DNA of 64,000 nucleotides from Amphiura filiformis (GCF_039555335.1 NC_092642.1:10302752-10366751); one strand, 5' to 3'; numbered from the stretch's first letter, positions 45,972 through 59,094 are shown. Translations and numbers: made by a program. Notes: generated by a model from the sequence alone, not told the origin.

Positions 45972-47691
45972 CTGTAGGCCAGGGCCGTCACCATGGGGGT
46001 GTAGGGGGGTGCGACACCCCTCTGGCGATCCCAAAAAAAGAAAAAAAAAGAAGAAAGGGAGAGAGAAGGGGAAGAAAGAAGGGAGAGAGGGAGAGAGAGA
46101 AAGAGAGGGAAGGGGCAGGAAGGGATAAAAACTAGAAAAAAAGAAGACTAAAAAAAAGTTAGCGTGATGCGTTGAGAAATGATGTCTTGCTGACTATACA
46201 GATGAGATGAGAACTACATTCAGTTCGTATAATATAAGCCCTATTGGCCCGGTATATGAGGCCTACAATGATGTTGGCCTGGCGCGTTGAGGTGATGTGG
46301 CCATTAAACAAATGAATATATGAATACAAAAGCCACCTAAGTCCATACTTTGGCCAAATTGAGTTAAGCATGGGAAATTGTTGCTATACATAGGCCTGTC
46401 ATATGCATGAAAGAACAACTCAAATTCATTCTCTGTGTCTATTGGGCATGTGAAAAATAGCATGTATGAAAGAATTACCCAATTCCATGATTTGAGTCTT
46501 GTAACACATTGATTAAAATCCAGTATGTATAAAAGTCCACTTGTAACACATTCATTGCTAGAGAATGACTTTTGAACAAAAAATGGGTTTAATAAAGGAA
46601 AGTGTGTGGTTTATATTACATGGCAGAATGCTTATCAACATTATACATACCTGTGTGCTTTATTTTGTATTATCTTACTAGTGGTAATCTCATTCTAACA
46701 TTGTTGTCTTTGTATATGATTCAAAAACCACCTAAGTCCAAAATTTAAAATGAACCCCACGAAGTCCCTGAAATGCTAATCGTCATACCTAATACAGGTT
46801 AATCCACTCATTTGCACGTAAAACTTACCATATTGACCAGGTAAATCTAACTGAAGGAATTAAAATGATACACGGGTTTTTCTCTCAAAATAACTTCGCA
46901 TGGACTTAGGTGGCTTTTGTATTCATGTATTCATTAATGATTTTGTAAGATCGACAGAATTATATGTGCATCCCAATACCCCTCCGCACCTGGCCCTTCA
47001 TCAGCTCCAATGGAGATTAGCCATGGGCATAGGCGTAGATCCCAGGGGGGTGGGGATAAATTCCCCCAAAATAATGAAATGGAGATGGTCCATACAATCA
47101 CCCCCGATATGTTGACACCGACACCTGTAAATGTTGGTCTATTTTAGACCCAAAATTAAGCCCATTTTGGTATTTCTAGTATTAAAATGCCAAATTGCCG
47201 CATTTATTTTAGCAAACCCAAGTATTAGTAGATCTGCAAGACGCCCCATTGGAAATTGGAAGTCTCAAAAATGACAGTTATGTAAATTATAAATATGAGC
47301 GCTACTAGTAGGGCATACAGGTCTAATAAGTTAAGACATCAAGCTCATGAGCTGGGTCAAAATACCGGGACTTAATTAACCAAAAGGCCTAGATGCATCT
47401 TCCTTTAGCACGATTTTAGGACACAATTGTCATCGTTGCGTTCATTTTACCATTGAAACTGCAATTTGTTCGCGCGCAATTTGTCAAAGTTTTGTTCCTT
47501 AGTTTCCCGGTAAAGGAATTCCGGGGAGTGGACAAATTTGTGTTACAGTTGTGGGAGGAGTGTCTTCTATCCAATGAGCTAGGGTGGCGTGTTGCGCAGG
47601 TGCCAGCAAAAGGTAAATCGGGCCATACCAGGAAAATTTATTTCTATACACCCCCCTGAGAAAATGGTCTAGCGACGTCCCTGCTGTAGGC
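45972..47691. mobile_element. hAT-type element of 1.7 kb with 8-bp TSD, inserted in the satellite
   Basis: The body runs 45980-47683 with ends CAGGGCCGTC and GACGTCCCTG. CTGTAGGC, part of the satellite unit, flanks both sides (45972-45979 and 47684-47691). Inside are a purine-rich tract (46030-46155) and the nested 46308-46943 element. No transposase was seen. Confidence 0.75.
46308..46943. mobile_element. About 620-bp inverted-terminal-repeat element, copy 2
   Basis: Very similar over its whole length to 9180-9812, with the same TGAATAYATGAATACAAAAG ends. It is nested in the 45980-47683 element, so it is younger than that insertion. Confidence 0.75.
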
Positions 47692-49098
47692 TTTGTCTTT
47701 CTTTTTTAAGAACATATATGCAGCAGCCCAAATGTTTCGAGAACATGCTGCAAGTGGGACCCAATATAACAGCCCCGCAGGGCAAGTAAGAAAGTGTGAA
47801 CTCATAGGTCGGAGATTTCGTATGTGGTTCATAATTGTATTTGTCTGTAGGCTTTGTCATACATGCAGGCTGCAGCAGCCCAAAAACTTCGAGAACATGC
47901 TGCAAGTGGGGCCCCAATACAACAGCCCCGCAGGGCAAGTAAGAAAGTGTGAACTCTGGGTCGGAGATTTCTTATGTGGTTCATAATTGTAAAGCCGGGG
48001 AAAATTAAATTAGTGATTAGTGATGTGCGACCCGCGTTCTTGATCATTTAGTGCTGTGCGACATTTTAAGAACATACATTTAGCAGCCCAAATGTTTCCA
48101 GCAAATGCTCCAAGTGGGACCACAATATAACAGCCCCGCAGGGCAAGTAAGAAAGTGTGAACTCATAGATCGGCGATTTCGTATGTTTGTACATAATTGT
48201 ATTTGTCTGTAGGCTTTGTCTTTTCATTCATTCATTCATATTTTATTTTCATCAATCATCAACATCAATATACAAGTGATACTAATAGCTCAACAAAGTA
48301 ATAAAATTAAATGTAAACAAGAGTCATTGGTATGTAAATAAATCTCAATACATTTAGGCAGTAACAATTAAATCAATATAATTAAATTAGAATAACATTA
48401 CTATGTGTGTAGTTACATATACATAGTTTAGTTTTAGTTAAATTATAAGGCGCTTTATCATTAAACGTCCACAAAATAAATAGCCTACAATGCGTCACCG
48501 CCTTAAGTTTCAAAACAAGTATTTATAACTACGGAGCCTTTGTAACATATAGCCTATGAGAAATTACACGTGGCGATATGTAAAACCAATGCGTATAAGT
48601 ACAATACGTCAGCGTCACAAACTACATAGCCTACAATGGATACGTCAATGCATCAGACATCTACGGAACTTTTGTAACATTTAAGAGAAATAACACGTGG
48701 CGATATGTAAAACCAATGCGTCACTGACAAAAAGTTTTCAAAACAGATTTTCAGCACACATATAGGCCTCACATATGCATACGTCAGTTCGGCACACATC
48801 TACGCAGCCTTTATAAAAACCAATGCGTCACTGACAAAATTGCCCAGAACAAGACGCATTCAAGCAAATATCTCTTATGCATTTTCGGACGCTGACGCAT
48901 AGACACAACACAGAATGATCTTTTCACATTGACGCTGACGCATGGACACAACACACTATGATCGTGACACATTTGTCACAGACGCATTAAAACAATTGTA
49001 GTTTAATATGCACTTGATAACAATGTATAAGTAAGCCCAATACGTCTGCGACAAACCAATTCCAAAAGACGTATTACATTTGCACCCTATTCGGCAAT

Positions 49099-50886
49099 CG
49101 CTCCTTGGATTTTAATAAATCAAAATTCGGTTCCAAATAAACGGTGTATATAGAAACAGTGGCGTAGCTAGGTGTTATGCCTTTGTGGCTTTGCACAAAT
49201 CATAGGGCATATCACTCATTAATTTTGGTTCGGCCTATAATGAAGTTGAATATCGGTCTTAAATAATTGATCTTTCCAATGATTTTGTGCTGAAATGCGC
49301 GCAAAGCTCGTAAAAATTTGGTCTTTCATCGCTATGAGGGGGCAGAATCGATGCTGAATAAGTCCATTCGGCGCCCCTAAGGGATGCGCCCAGGGCACGT
49401 GCCCGACTGCCCCCTCTGTCCCTCCTCCCCCCTCGCTACGCCAATCTTCCAAAATAATGTTATTTTGGTTTTAATAATGTTATCATGGCTAGTGACGATG
49501 GTAAAAAAAGGTAAGAAAAAGGAAAAAGAAAACAAACCTAGAATCATACAAATGACTATTTATGAACACTGATATAGCAAAAAATAAACTTGATAGCTCG
49601 ATTTACACTGGTGAGCGACCTCAAAAGTTTGTATTGCTTTGATCTTGCTTCTCAAAATCAATCGATTGAGATACCTAGCACTTGAGATGGCTTGAGAGTC
49701 CCAGTTATATAATAGATGTGGTTAAATGATGGCCCAAATTATGGCCGGGGCAATTTTCAATATTTGGATTTATGACGTGGCTCATCAACTGGTTTCGTGT
49801 GGTCACTGTTTATTATAATGAGAGTGCACTGCTGGGGGTAGCGAACGGATCTATAAGGACCAACGCCTGACGGCGTTGATTATGGTGCTAACAGTTAGCA
49901 GCCTGGACAACCGATTCTTTTGTTCTGCAAGACTCACTCAGTCATTTAAGGTTATACACAATTTTGCCATTTTCAGAAGCAAAATGGGATGCACGTAGCC
50001 CCCTTTAAACTTATCTATTTCTGGAAATAAATATCGCAGAGAGAAAACGCAAACTACGTCTAAAAGCTGAAAGTGTAAGGGTCATTATTATGCTTGAATT
50101 TTCCACTTGGCTCAAAATGAAATGTACTTTTCAAACATTTCAATGTTTTTCAATATCCGGAGCATCAAGATTTTTGGGAACACGGCCATAATTTCTCATT
50201 GGAAGTGGCGATTTTGTTGGGAACTTCGACGCACATTACAAACAAGTCAATAAAAGAATGTGCATATTCATTCTTGATATTGGTTGTCTCGATGTTTTAT
50301 GTCAGCTTAAAATGTTGGCCGAATTTGAAGTAAAATGGCCTCCACTTGTATGTCGTTTTGTAACCAGTAATAATAATTCCGTGCAAGATTTCATAGACAA
50401 AATTCTGACCTACATTATTTCTATAAACCCTCTTCTGCATGCAGGTGCTATTTAAATTTTTATTTCGATAGCAGAAAATTGAGATATTTGCTATTTTTCC
50501 GACTCGCTGCTGCCAAATTGTCTAGTTTCGCGATAAAAGATACAGCGAAATCAATTTTTTTCGAACCATTTCACCTCGTTTCGGCTTGTGCTTTGAAGTA
50601 CAAACTTCAAAATTGATATAGTGATTCTATATTTCAAGCTGCGTCATACTGTGTTTTTCTTACCTCTGATTGTCGCTGCTCAAGGCCAAAATTCGAAATT
50701 TTTTGGACAGAAGTGACACTCTCATTTTTTTTTTTAAACACGTTGTTTACGTACGACATGTTACGACGGGCTGTATTTGCCCGATTCCTTTCGTCACAAA
50801 GTGGTGTTGCCGAGTTTGGATTTTAAAATATTTAGGTATTTTCTAGCTTAAAATCTAGCGCCAATGCTGCGCTTGCAACAGGTAGG
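49099..50886. other. Gene-free stretch with a partial hAT-type copy and a hairpin module
   Basis: CAGTGGCGTAGC at 49158 and GCTACGCCA at 49434 are the ends of a hAT-like copy lacking a clear target duplication. At 49829-49921 a module (CTGCTGGGGGTAGCGAACGG, then CAACGCCTGACGGCGTTG) ends in CCTGGACAACCGATTCTTT. The inverse of that end starts the copy at 57465. Confidence 0.5.
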
Positions 50887-51216
50887 CCCTAGATCAGGCT
50901 TCCTCAAATAGATTTGTTGAAGCGCCACATGAAATTAAAAAAAAACTGCAAAGCGCCACTCAATGGCTGCGAAGTCGCCGGGGGAGTCAGAGGGGGGGGT
51001 CCCCCTGTGAAGTTACCGATTTTTTTAAAAATGAGGTGCAAATGACGCCATTTGGTGCAACATTTTGTACTATTTTAGCCTGTCTTTACAAGGATAACAT
51101 GGGAATCCCATTGTTTATTTATTTTTTAAATCTAAACGGCGCCGCGCGCCACTCAGGAAGCCACGATGCGCCACATGTGGCGCGCGCGCCGCTATTTGCG
51201 GAGCCCTGCCCTAGAT
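50887..51216. mobile_element. hAT-type element, 314 bp, 8-bp TSD
   Basis: The body runs 50895-51208 with ends CAGGCTTCCTCAAATAG and CTATTTGCGGAGCCCTG, the Charlie-like hAT tip. CCCTAGAT flanks both sides (50887-50894 and 51209-51216). The interior repeats GCGCCAC words. No transposase. Confidence 0.88.
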
Positions 51217-52764
51217 ATTTAGAAATCCATTTAAGGTATGGGTATGGGTATGGAAATTGGGGATCCCAAAAAATTGGCATATGCCTAAATATAGGCTATA
51301 TGCAAAGGGATGGGGCATTTTGGCAGGCCAAGGGGAGGGGCCACAAAAATTGGCAGTCCAGGGGGTGCGGACAAGCGATTTTCGGCTGGCCGAGACGGGA
51401 GGCAAGCGATTTTTAGCGAGTCGCTTGGAAATTTTGGCTTTTAATTAGTAGGCTAATACCGGTACTGATTGCACAGCCTTTCGAGAAAGCAATTTTTTGG
51501 CAAGCCGGGGCCGGGGGAGGGAATACATTTTGGCAGGTCGAAAGGAAGAATGACTTTACCTAGCACACATTAAAGGGGCATTTCGTGATCCACAGCCTCA
51601 TACAACCCCATAGGCCTACGTCCTTTCTCACAAGTTAAGATTTTTATACCAGTCATCCCGCTCTGGCCACATGTTTAGGCATTTTCACGCAGATCAATTC
51701 ATTAAGCAATGGAAAATATTGCCAAATTTGAATTTCGTTTTAAAAGCCTACTCCCCATTAAAAAAAAACACTAATTTTGGGGGATTAAAAAAGTTCTGTA
51801 AAATCAAACAAACGGCTGCCTCAATCCTAATTACTCATTTAATAGGCCAGGCCTTCATTTCTGAAAATAGCGGAGCTCAGTTAGTCACTCTCCTATGTGT
51901 AGGCCTACTGAGGAGCTTGACAAGGAGCTCAATTATATAATATCAATATTAAACCATAGGATTTTCAAGAAGTGAGCAGCTCAATAAATGCCATTGGTAA
52001 AATTATTGGGCCTACGATTTTTATATTTTATTTGACTGTGATCCGTTTTTCTATAGGCTATATACATGCCTACACTGTATATAGGCCTACCTTTAAAATT
52101 TCTAAAATTGGCGGAATTGAACAAGCTCTAAATTTCTCATACATCCAGCATAACCAAGGGCAACGGGGTGGGGGGGGGTGGGAACGCCCCCTAACTATGG
52201 CCATACCTGTAGTGGCGGAACCAGAATTTTTTCGCGGGGCATGGGGCCCGGGGAAGTGAATTTGAGACAGGGGCACTTATTGCACTTGAAATTGCCGCAA
52301 AAAGTGGAAAATTACATAATTGTGGGGATTTTGCCTAAAAACTGGATGGGAAAGAAAAAATATTGGGGGAAATACTGCCCCCCCCCCCCCTAGCGGCGCC
52401 ACTGCATATCCATCCATGATGCTAGAATGACGGAAGTTCTGGCGCTGAAATTCAATTTCAATATCACGAGTTTTTATCAGGGATTTTACCAAGGGAAGGC
52501 GATAGGTGTAGGATTTTGCTGATATACCAGGCAACACGAGAAAGGTGTGGCTAAATAAGGGAGTGTTCATTATAAATATTTTCCATTATCATACTTTTGA
52601 CGCCGAGAGCATAATTATTTGAAGCGTACATCGTGTCAGTCACATGGTCACATTATTTTCTGTTGAAAGAGAAACGCACATTAGCTACTGCGCGCTGCGT
52701 GCTGGTCTGTTGTTGTCGAGTGGAAATGGGAAATTTATGAATGAACTTCCGCAACTTTGCAACA
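51217..52764. other. Repeat-rich, gene-free stretch
   Basis: Includes GGTATG repeats (51236-51256) and a short hAT-like copy at about 52212-52404 (TAGTGGCGGAACC and GGCGCCACTG ends, target duplication not convincing). Open frames contain poly-Gly and poly-Pro from homopolymer runs. Confidence 0.45.
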
Positions 52765-53092
52765 TCATCACGCAGCGGCGTAGCCGGGATTTTTTCCAGG
52801 AGGGGCAAGACTGTAGGCCCTATGGGGCGGGGCCCAAATCCACCAAATTTCCCACTGGGGGCGGGGGCCCAAATAGACAATTTATCATAATCGTATATGG
52901 TAGGCCTATTGAGCTGTATTGCATATCGTTTGGATTCCCCATCTCTCTGCCCCTCCTCTCACCCTCTCCTCTCTTTTTTCCTCTTTCTCCCCCCCCCCCC
53001 CCTTCCCTCTTTTTTTCTTGCACTAGGGGCGGGGGCCCAAATAGGCAATTTTTGCAATTGCCCCCCCCCGCAGCTACGCTACTGTCATCACG
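52765..53092. mobile_element. hAT-type element, 312 bp, 8-bp TSD
   Basis: The body runs 52773-53084 with ends CAGCGGCGTAGCCGGG and CGCAGCTACGCTACTG. TCATCACG flanks both sides. It includes GGGCCCAAATAG repeats near both ends and C/T tracts in the middle. A truncated relative starts at 55840. Confidence 0.85.
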
Positions 53093-53114
53093 GTAGACAT
53101 ACGCGGTAGGCCTA

Positions 53115-53290
53115 CAAGCAGGGCTGTCAACTCTCACGCATTGGCCGTGAGTCTCACGCATTGGGTCACTTTCTCACGGTCTCACGCCAAGGTAGTATAA
53201 TCTCACGCCTAGGTAATAAATCTCACGCAAAAAGCTGGAAAATGAGTAAAATCTCACGCATCGTCATGAATAATTTGTTGCTCCTACACC
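53115..53290. repeat. Iterated TCTCACGCA repeat starting with CAGGGCTGTCAA
   Basis: TCTCACGCA-type words recur every 20-30 bp, all in the same orientation, after a hAT-like start CAGGGCTGTCAACTCTCACG. No right end was found. Confidence 0.5.
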
Positions 53291-56038
53291 CCCCCCCCCC
53301 GCTTTTCACATTCCCGAGCGCCGTGGCTCAAATATTAATGGTTCAAAATGAACATTGGAGTCGCCAAATCCCGGTACGCCTAGCTCTTTATACAGACAAA
53401 TATAGTAGGCCTATCAAAATGTTGTATTTTTATATTTTCTGGTGGACTCGCGGAGAATATCATGTCCATGTAGGTCCCGGCGCTGGGTTGGGGGGGGTCT
53501 CAAGGCATTTTGGTAGGCATACCCATGCTTGATTCTGGGAGGTTTTTTAGCAGGCCCGACCATTTTTTTAAAATAAAAACACCTCGGGGCGGGTCTCTTC
53601 AAAACATTTGTACCGCGGGGATCAAAGTCATCCAAATTTGGCCTAATTTGACGCTTTTTTAAGGGCACTTTTGCCAAAATGCGCCCAAAAGTTGGTCTTC
53701 GCTGTAAACCCACCCATCATAGTCGTTGAAAAGGTAGGCCTACCCCAAAACTGTGGCACATCCACGAACCCGAGGGAGAGACCTCCGCGGGTAAAAACAC
53801 ACCTCTAGCGGGACCAGATTTAGGCCTATAATTTAAAATAGGCCTACATTTTGGAAGCCAGTCATCACGACAAAACGGGCCATGGCAGTGTTAATGGTAT
53901 TAACACTTTGATTTTAGGCTTAAATAACGAGTGTAGGCCTATAAATTGCAAATTTGCACACACCCGGGGGAACCTTCTCAAGCTGGTTTGGGTAAGGATG
54001 TGAGGCTGTGACTCCGAAAAACTACGGTACGATTTTAAACCAAATTTGAAGAAAACAGACCCAAAATTGTATCAACTTTTGGACTGAAAGTTTTCGCAAA
54101 TTTTTACTTTTCGAGAAAATTATTGAAAATACCCTTCTTGAACCTAATTTTCATGACACTGAGGGTCAATAAAATCATGGCTAAAAATACAACAGAGTCT
54201 AAACTAAATGGCTGAAAATGCACCCCAAATCTGCCGCACATCCCCACGACACATTTCACCTTATAGATTTTGAAAATTGTCGCAATAAAATAGGCCCGAA
54301 CTTATCCCAAATTATCCCCCGAAAAAATATTTTTTTTTTTGCAGGTGAGGTTGGAGTCTTATTATTTTTATTCTCAGAGAGGATAGGGGTTGATATTTTT
54401 AGCAGGGTACAATTTGTCTTGTTTTTTGACGTTGAAGTTCCAGATTCTTTTTTTATATGTTATTATTCATTTATTTATTTATACCCCGGGATTTATACCC
54501 TGTACGTGGGGAAAAGTACACACGGCAGCTACAGAGAAACCACGAAAAACTCCTGTGAAGTGCATGAAAATGCCCCGAAAATGTGCCAACCGAAACACCC
54601 GAACAGGAAGATAAAATAAAAAACAAAACCAAAAACCCAGGAAATTTCCCGAAATAAGTTCCAAATTCTTTGTCCCCACTAAAATATATTATGAACACTC
54701 CCTTATGAAGTCTGCCCTCTTCCGGCTATTCTGGTAGTAGGCGTTGACAATTACCTTCATATTTTTGAAGCATGTTTGAACCCGATTTGTTCTCTATTCA
54801 CATTTTTATCGTTGCTAGTAACATTTCAAGACCTCTATTTGTGACAGGTATTTAATTATCTTGCTAGAGATGTGCCTAAAGTTGAAATTCAATATTTCGG
54901 ATCGCAAAGATCGAGAGATATAAAGTTTAACACCATGGATCATATGGGCGTCTTATATGAACGATTACGATAACTAGGCAAAAATGGCTGGGATACAGGT
55001 TGTGTAAATACTACATGAATATTCATGAACTATACAGATTCCATTCTTCTCTAATAATAAAGATGTCAATCACTCTCCTAGACGACAGTTGCTTGGCGCT
55101 TGTAAACAAATCGAATAATAGTGCTTGATAACAGCTAAAAAAATAGGCTAAAAACACATTTTCACACAATTTTTTCCGGATTTTTTATTTCACATGATAA
55201 GTAGACATATTTTCTTACGTATAAGGTAATAATATATTTTTTTCTGGAGGTAAAGCCCTTCAACACTTTGTTTAACCTTAATGAGGCAATACAAACGATC
55301 GAATTTGGTGTTGAAATGAGCTAAATTTTGAGTTACAACTTTTCAATGTAAAATTTATTTTCTCGGCCAAATAAAAAGCAATCATTTTCATTTTTTCAGT
55401 AAATGTCAGGTCAAATTGCAGTGCTTGATACTGTATTTTTTTTTCAAATCCTAGTGTTAAACTTAGGCGTGAAATTCAGTCATTTCGTGTAAGATTTTCG
55501 ATTTTGATAGGCTTAAACTCTGCCCGCGAGCCTTTTTTTTGATCAACCTTTTAGCTTTTCAAAGTAATATAGTTCGCTAATGAAGGATTTTTCCCAACTT
55601 TCTAACGCACATCACCGTGAGCGATATATCATAGTTTTGTCAGAATTTCCGTTTTGATTTCATCATTTTTATTCCCGCCTGAAAAATTTCAAAATCAACG
55701 CGTGAAATCAAAAGCTAATACTAGCATTGTGGATCGATATCCCTGGGTTTAATAGGAATACCGGCATGGGTACAGTGTTGCCAGAACTTCAATATAGCAA
55801 CGAAATTCCCAGACCTAATAGCGATCCTACTGATCACAGCCGCGTAGCTGGGATTTTTTCAAGGGGGGTAAGCCTGTATGGGGCGGTGGCCCAAATCCAC
55901 CAAATTTCCCTGCACTTGGGGGGGGGGAGGGGGCGGGGGCCCAAATAGACAATTTTTGCCAGGCTTATTGAATATAATCGTATGGTATTGCATATCGTAT
56001 GGATTCTCCATCTCTCTTCCTCTCTTCTCCCTCTGTCA
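53291..56038. other. Gene-free stretch with degraded repeats
   Basis: 53460-53830 is a diverged relative of the 26576-26883 element. 55840-55965 is the left part of a 52773-type hAT element. The remainder is AT-rich with unconvincing frames. Confidence 0.4.
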
Positions 56039-56097
56039 GGTTTTTGTTTTTTAACAAAAACCTGTTCAAGCAATTATTTAAAATTGCTTACCTAAAA
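56039..56097. repeat. Two adjacent perfect hairpins
   Basis: CAGGTTTTTGTT and AACAAAAACCTG form a 12-bp stem with a tiny loop. About 3 bp later AAGCAATT and AATTGCTT form an 8-bp stem. Confidence 0.7.
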
Positions 56098-56610
56098 ACA
56101 GAATAACTTGGATGTTAATACTTCTGACGTAGTGTTTCAATTGTGTGACTGGGTATGGTGCCTTTTGTTTGTGTTTGTTTGAAACTGCTTTTGGAAACCC
56201 ACCGAAAGTCATAGGCCCTAATGATGCAGCCAAAACAATACCAGGTTAAACATGGAAGTTTATAAAAACCTATAAATAACCATAAGGAAAAAAAAAAAAA
56301 AAAAATTTGTGGCAACAATAAGCCTTGCATTGGAAGTCATGGTTAAAGTGTGTTGAGTACCACCCCAAAGTTTCCCTACATACACCCCCACTACCCACCT
56401 CACACACCTCTGCACCCACCCCACCCCATAGCCTGCATGCACATGATATTACATAATAATATATAGCATAGCTATACATTTAGGTATACGCCTACATGTC
56501 AAATTAAAAACAAACCCGAACACAAGTCTGAAGGGTGTCATGAAAATGGCAACCCGCGATGGGGGGGTAGGTCATACAAAATTCACCTGGCGATAGGAGG
56601 GACAGAAGAT

Positions 56611-57207
56611 TATAATATATAGACCCACACGATGTGCGTTACAGAGGTGGGAAATATCTTTCTTTAGCAAACTATATTAGTTTGAGACGCTAATAAACCA
56701 ATTCCGTATAATAACACGCTAATTTTTCTAGGTTTGGACCGTGGATTTCCCCGTGGACCTCAAGCGTGCGTCTCTTTTAAGAGAAAATACGGACTAACCT
56801 AGGTAAACAAACAAACAGACAGACAAAATGGTTTTCATAATCATGGAATCCATATAAATTGAAATTGCAGGCTATCACGGGAGCAAATTTTTAAAATTCA
56901 CCTCATTTACCAGAAAAGCCAATTGGGGATTTGGGCTACTAAATCGCTGGTCGGGCAATATGCTTTTCAATGTAAAATTGCCCTGGATGACAACAATGAA
57001 AATATCGCCTATTTCTGCTGGTTGCTCACGAGATAAAAGTACTAAGTTTGACATTTTCGGAGCATGAAGGGAAAAAGCGTAAAATAAAAACGCAAATTCT
57101 GACAAAACTATAATATATAGACCCACACGATGTGCGTTACAGAGGTGGGAAATATCTTTCTTTAGCAAACTATATTAGTTTGAGACGCTAAAAAACCAAT
57201 TCCGTAA
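56611..57207. repeat. Pair of 100-bp direct repeats 498 bp apart
   Basis: TATAATATATAGACCCACAC starts at 56611 and 57109, each copy running to about CCAATTCCGTA with a few changes. The short spacing could reflect LTR-like or duplicated ends, but no coding sequence between them was recognised. Confidence 0.6.
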
Positions 57208-57464
57208 AAAGCTCGCAGGCGAACTCAAGGCCTATAAAAATCAAAAATATCACACTAAAAGACACAATTTGATGCTTAATTTTAACACCAGGATTTAAAA
57301 AAATATATATCCAAGCACCAAGTTTTTAACTGACATTACTGAAAAAAAAAAAACATTGCTTTATATTAGACCGAGAAAATTAATTTCATAGTAAAAAGGT
57401 GTATCTCTGAATTGTGCTGATTTTAACATGTATCGATCGACTTTTAGCGCGACTAAGCATTTCT

Positions 57465-57612
57465 AAAGAATCGGTTGTCCAGGTTGCTAACTGCTAAATA
57501 TTGCGTTGGTCCTGTATGGACTAACTGCTGGGGGTAGCGAACGGATCTATAAGGACCAACGCCTGACGGCGTTGATTATGGTGCTAAATATTGCGTTGGT
57601 CCTGTATGGACT
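57465..57612. repeat. Second copy of the 49.8-kb hairpin module
   Basis: Starts AAAGAATCGGTTGTCCAGG, the inverse of the end of the 49829-49921 copy. It then has GCTAAATATTGCGTTGGTCC twice on either side of CTGCTGGGGGTAGCGAACGG. CAACGCCTGACGGCGTTG forms a perfect hairpin. Confidence 0.6.
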
Positions 57613-57961
57613 AGTCTCACCTGGTTTATCCTGTCGTTGTCTCTGTCTTTGTGCATTCTATAGTATTTTAATTACTGTTATGTTCAACTTGAGTTTAGCT
57701 TTGTGGTGGCATTCCGTTTTATTAATCTCTTTATTAATATTGCACTGTTATGTTATGGAAAAATTAACTGAAACTGAAAGTTTAGGAATAGGTCGTCTTA
57801 CGATCGTATGCATGGATGAATGGACAAATCCAGGTAAAGATCATTTTAATATAATGACAAAAGAAGTGAAAGATAAAAATACTTGCATATCTTTGTCATA
57901 ATTTAAATAGCCAATCACATCATGCCACCGTTGCCACGGTATGGCTTACGGAGCGCATTTG

Positions 57962-58190
57962 GTACATATATAACCAAAGTACGCAAACAGTTTGTGATAT
58001 TTCACGAACAATTGTGGTAATCTATAGGTTTACCTCTATGTGTCTACTTCGTACAATATTAAATACGAGTGATCGGGATTGTTCCAAAATGTGTAATAAG
58101 GTGAGATATTTTTTCTTATTCTTAAAATGCTTGTGTTCTAATAGCTTCTACCTCACAGGCTTTCTTAATTTCTGGACTGACGCTATTGAT
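57962..58190 (+). CDS. Speculative TATA-driven micro-ORF, about 32 aa
   Basis: ACATATATAACC at about 57965 could be a TATA box. ATG at 58038-58040 opens MCLLRTILNTSDRDCSKMCN then K to a donor GTGAGA at 58101. An acceptor CTACCTCACAG at about 58158 continues AFLISGLTLLI to a TGA. The roughly 58-bp intron is short, and there is no domain. It shares TATAACCAAAGTAC with the candidate unit near 14281. Confidence 0.2.
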
Positions 58191-58209
58191 TTGAAGTCAG
58201 GTCTATAAA

Positions 58210-59094
58210 TCATTGTGGTAAATATTGTGGCGACTTAAGCTAATCTTAGATCCATCCATTGCGCCAATTTTAGTGATAAAAAATTACCCCAGCACTTTAC
58301 CCGGGGTATAGTAGGACCGACCATCAAGAGAGAGGAAGGATTGGTTAGGCCCATCATAGGTTTCTACAGTAACATTCAAGATTTTCATTTTGCCCATGTA
58401 AAATCATTTTCATAATTGGGTTGAAATAATCATTTCATTTCAAATCCGATAAAAATCGCTTGTTCTTTTTGTAGCCTAATTTTCGGGGGCGATCTCACAT
58501 TATGACGTCACAGTGACATTTGCGACATTATGTGGGGAATGTTTGTATATATTTATTGGTATCTACTGGATAGACAGAGTAGACCCATAACAGAGGCGTA
58601 GCCAGCTTTTTTGGTCAGGGGGGAAAAATCAAATTTTGGGGACACATAAAAAATTACAGTTGCATCATATAAAACATAGAGATTGTATGTCTTCAAGCTT
58701 CCAAAAAGGCTTTATTGTGACGCTGTGCGCGCCCAGCGCGGAAAAATATGTTATTTTACACTATTTCCGCCCATTATCAGGATGACAAGGGCTTTATTTG
58801 TACAATGTGCGGGCGTAGCGCGCAAAAAATTTGTATTTTACACTATTTGCCCCATGATCGGGCTGAATTTTGGTAGAAAAGGGCTACTTGCCCCTTTTCT
58901 TTTCTTTGCCCTCCTGATTTTGTCTTTCATTTTTTGGTCACAGCGGCACTTTTTTCTTTCATTTGTTGCCAGGGGGCACTCTGCCCCACCTAACCCCCCA
59001 CATAATGTGACTGCTGCTCGCCAATTATTAGCCTGACAAAAGTGAGACGAAAACGTCCTATTCTCTAAGTCGCGTAAGTCTAAGAGGTGGCCAC
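58210..59094. other. Spacer with hAT-end fragment
   Basis: CAGAGGCGTAGCCAGC at about 58591 is a hAT-like left tip followed by GCGCCCAGCGCGGAAAAA filler. No right tip was found. Confidence 0.4.

Larger units (their letters stand above)
45745..48228. repeat. Satellite of about 165-180 bp units, split by a hAT-type element
   Basis: Units contain AACAGCCCCGCAGGGCAAGT followed by AAGAAAGTGTGAACTC and TTGTATTTGTCTGTAGGC. They lie at 45745-45979 and, after the inserted element, at 47684-48228 (five to six units in all). Frames across it repeat the peptide QYNSPAGQVRKC on either strand and are artefacts. Confidence 0.8.
45132..49098. mobile_element. Putative large foldback element built of TGACGCAT words, with nested insertions
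   Basis: ATTGCTGAATAAGGTGCAA at 45132-45150 and TTGCACCCTATTCGGCAAT at 49080-49098 are inverse at 17 of 19 bases. Both flanking interiors (45230-45735 and 48480-49075) are packed with TGACGCAT/TGACGTAT words, and a satellite and a hAT element are nested inside. No target duplication was found, so treating it as a single element is inference. Confidence 0.45.

Noticed and set aside
45773-47986. Frames repeating the peptide QYNSPAGQVRKC
   Set aside because: Translation of a satellite unit; open on several frames and strands.
56611-57207. Short LTR retrotransposon bounded by the 100-bp direct repeats
   Set aside because: No primer-binding site, polypurine tract or coding sequence between the repeats, and the spacing is only about 500 bp.
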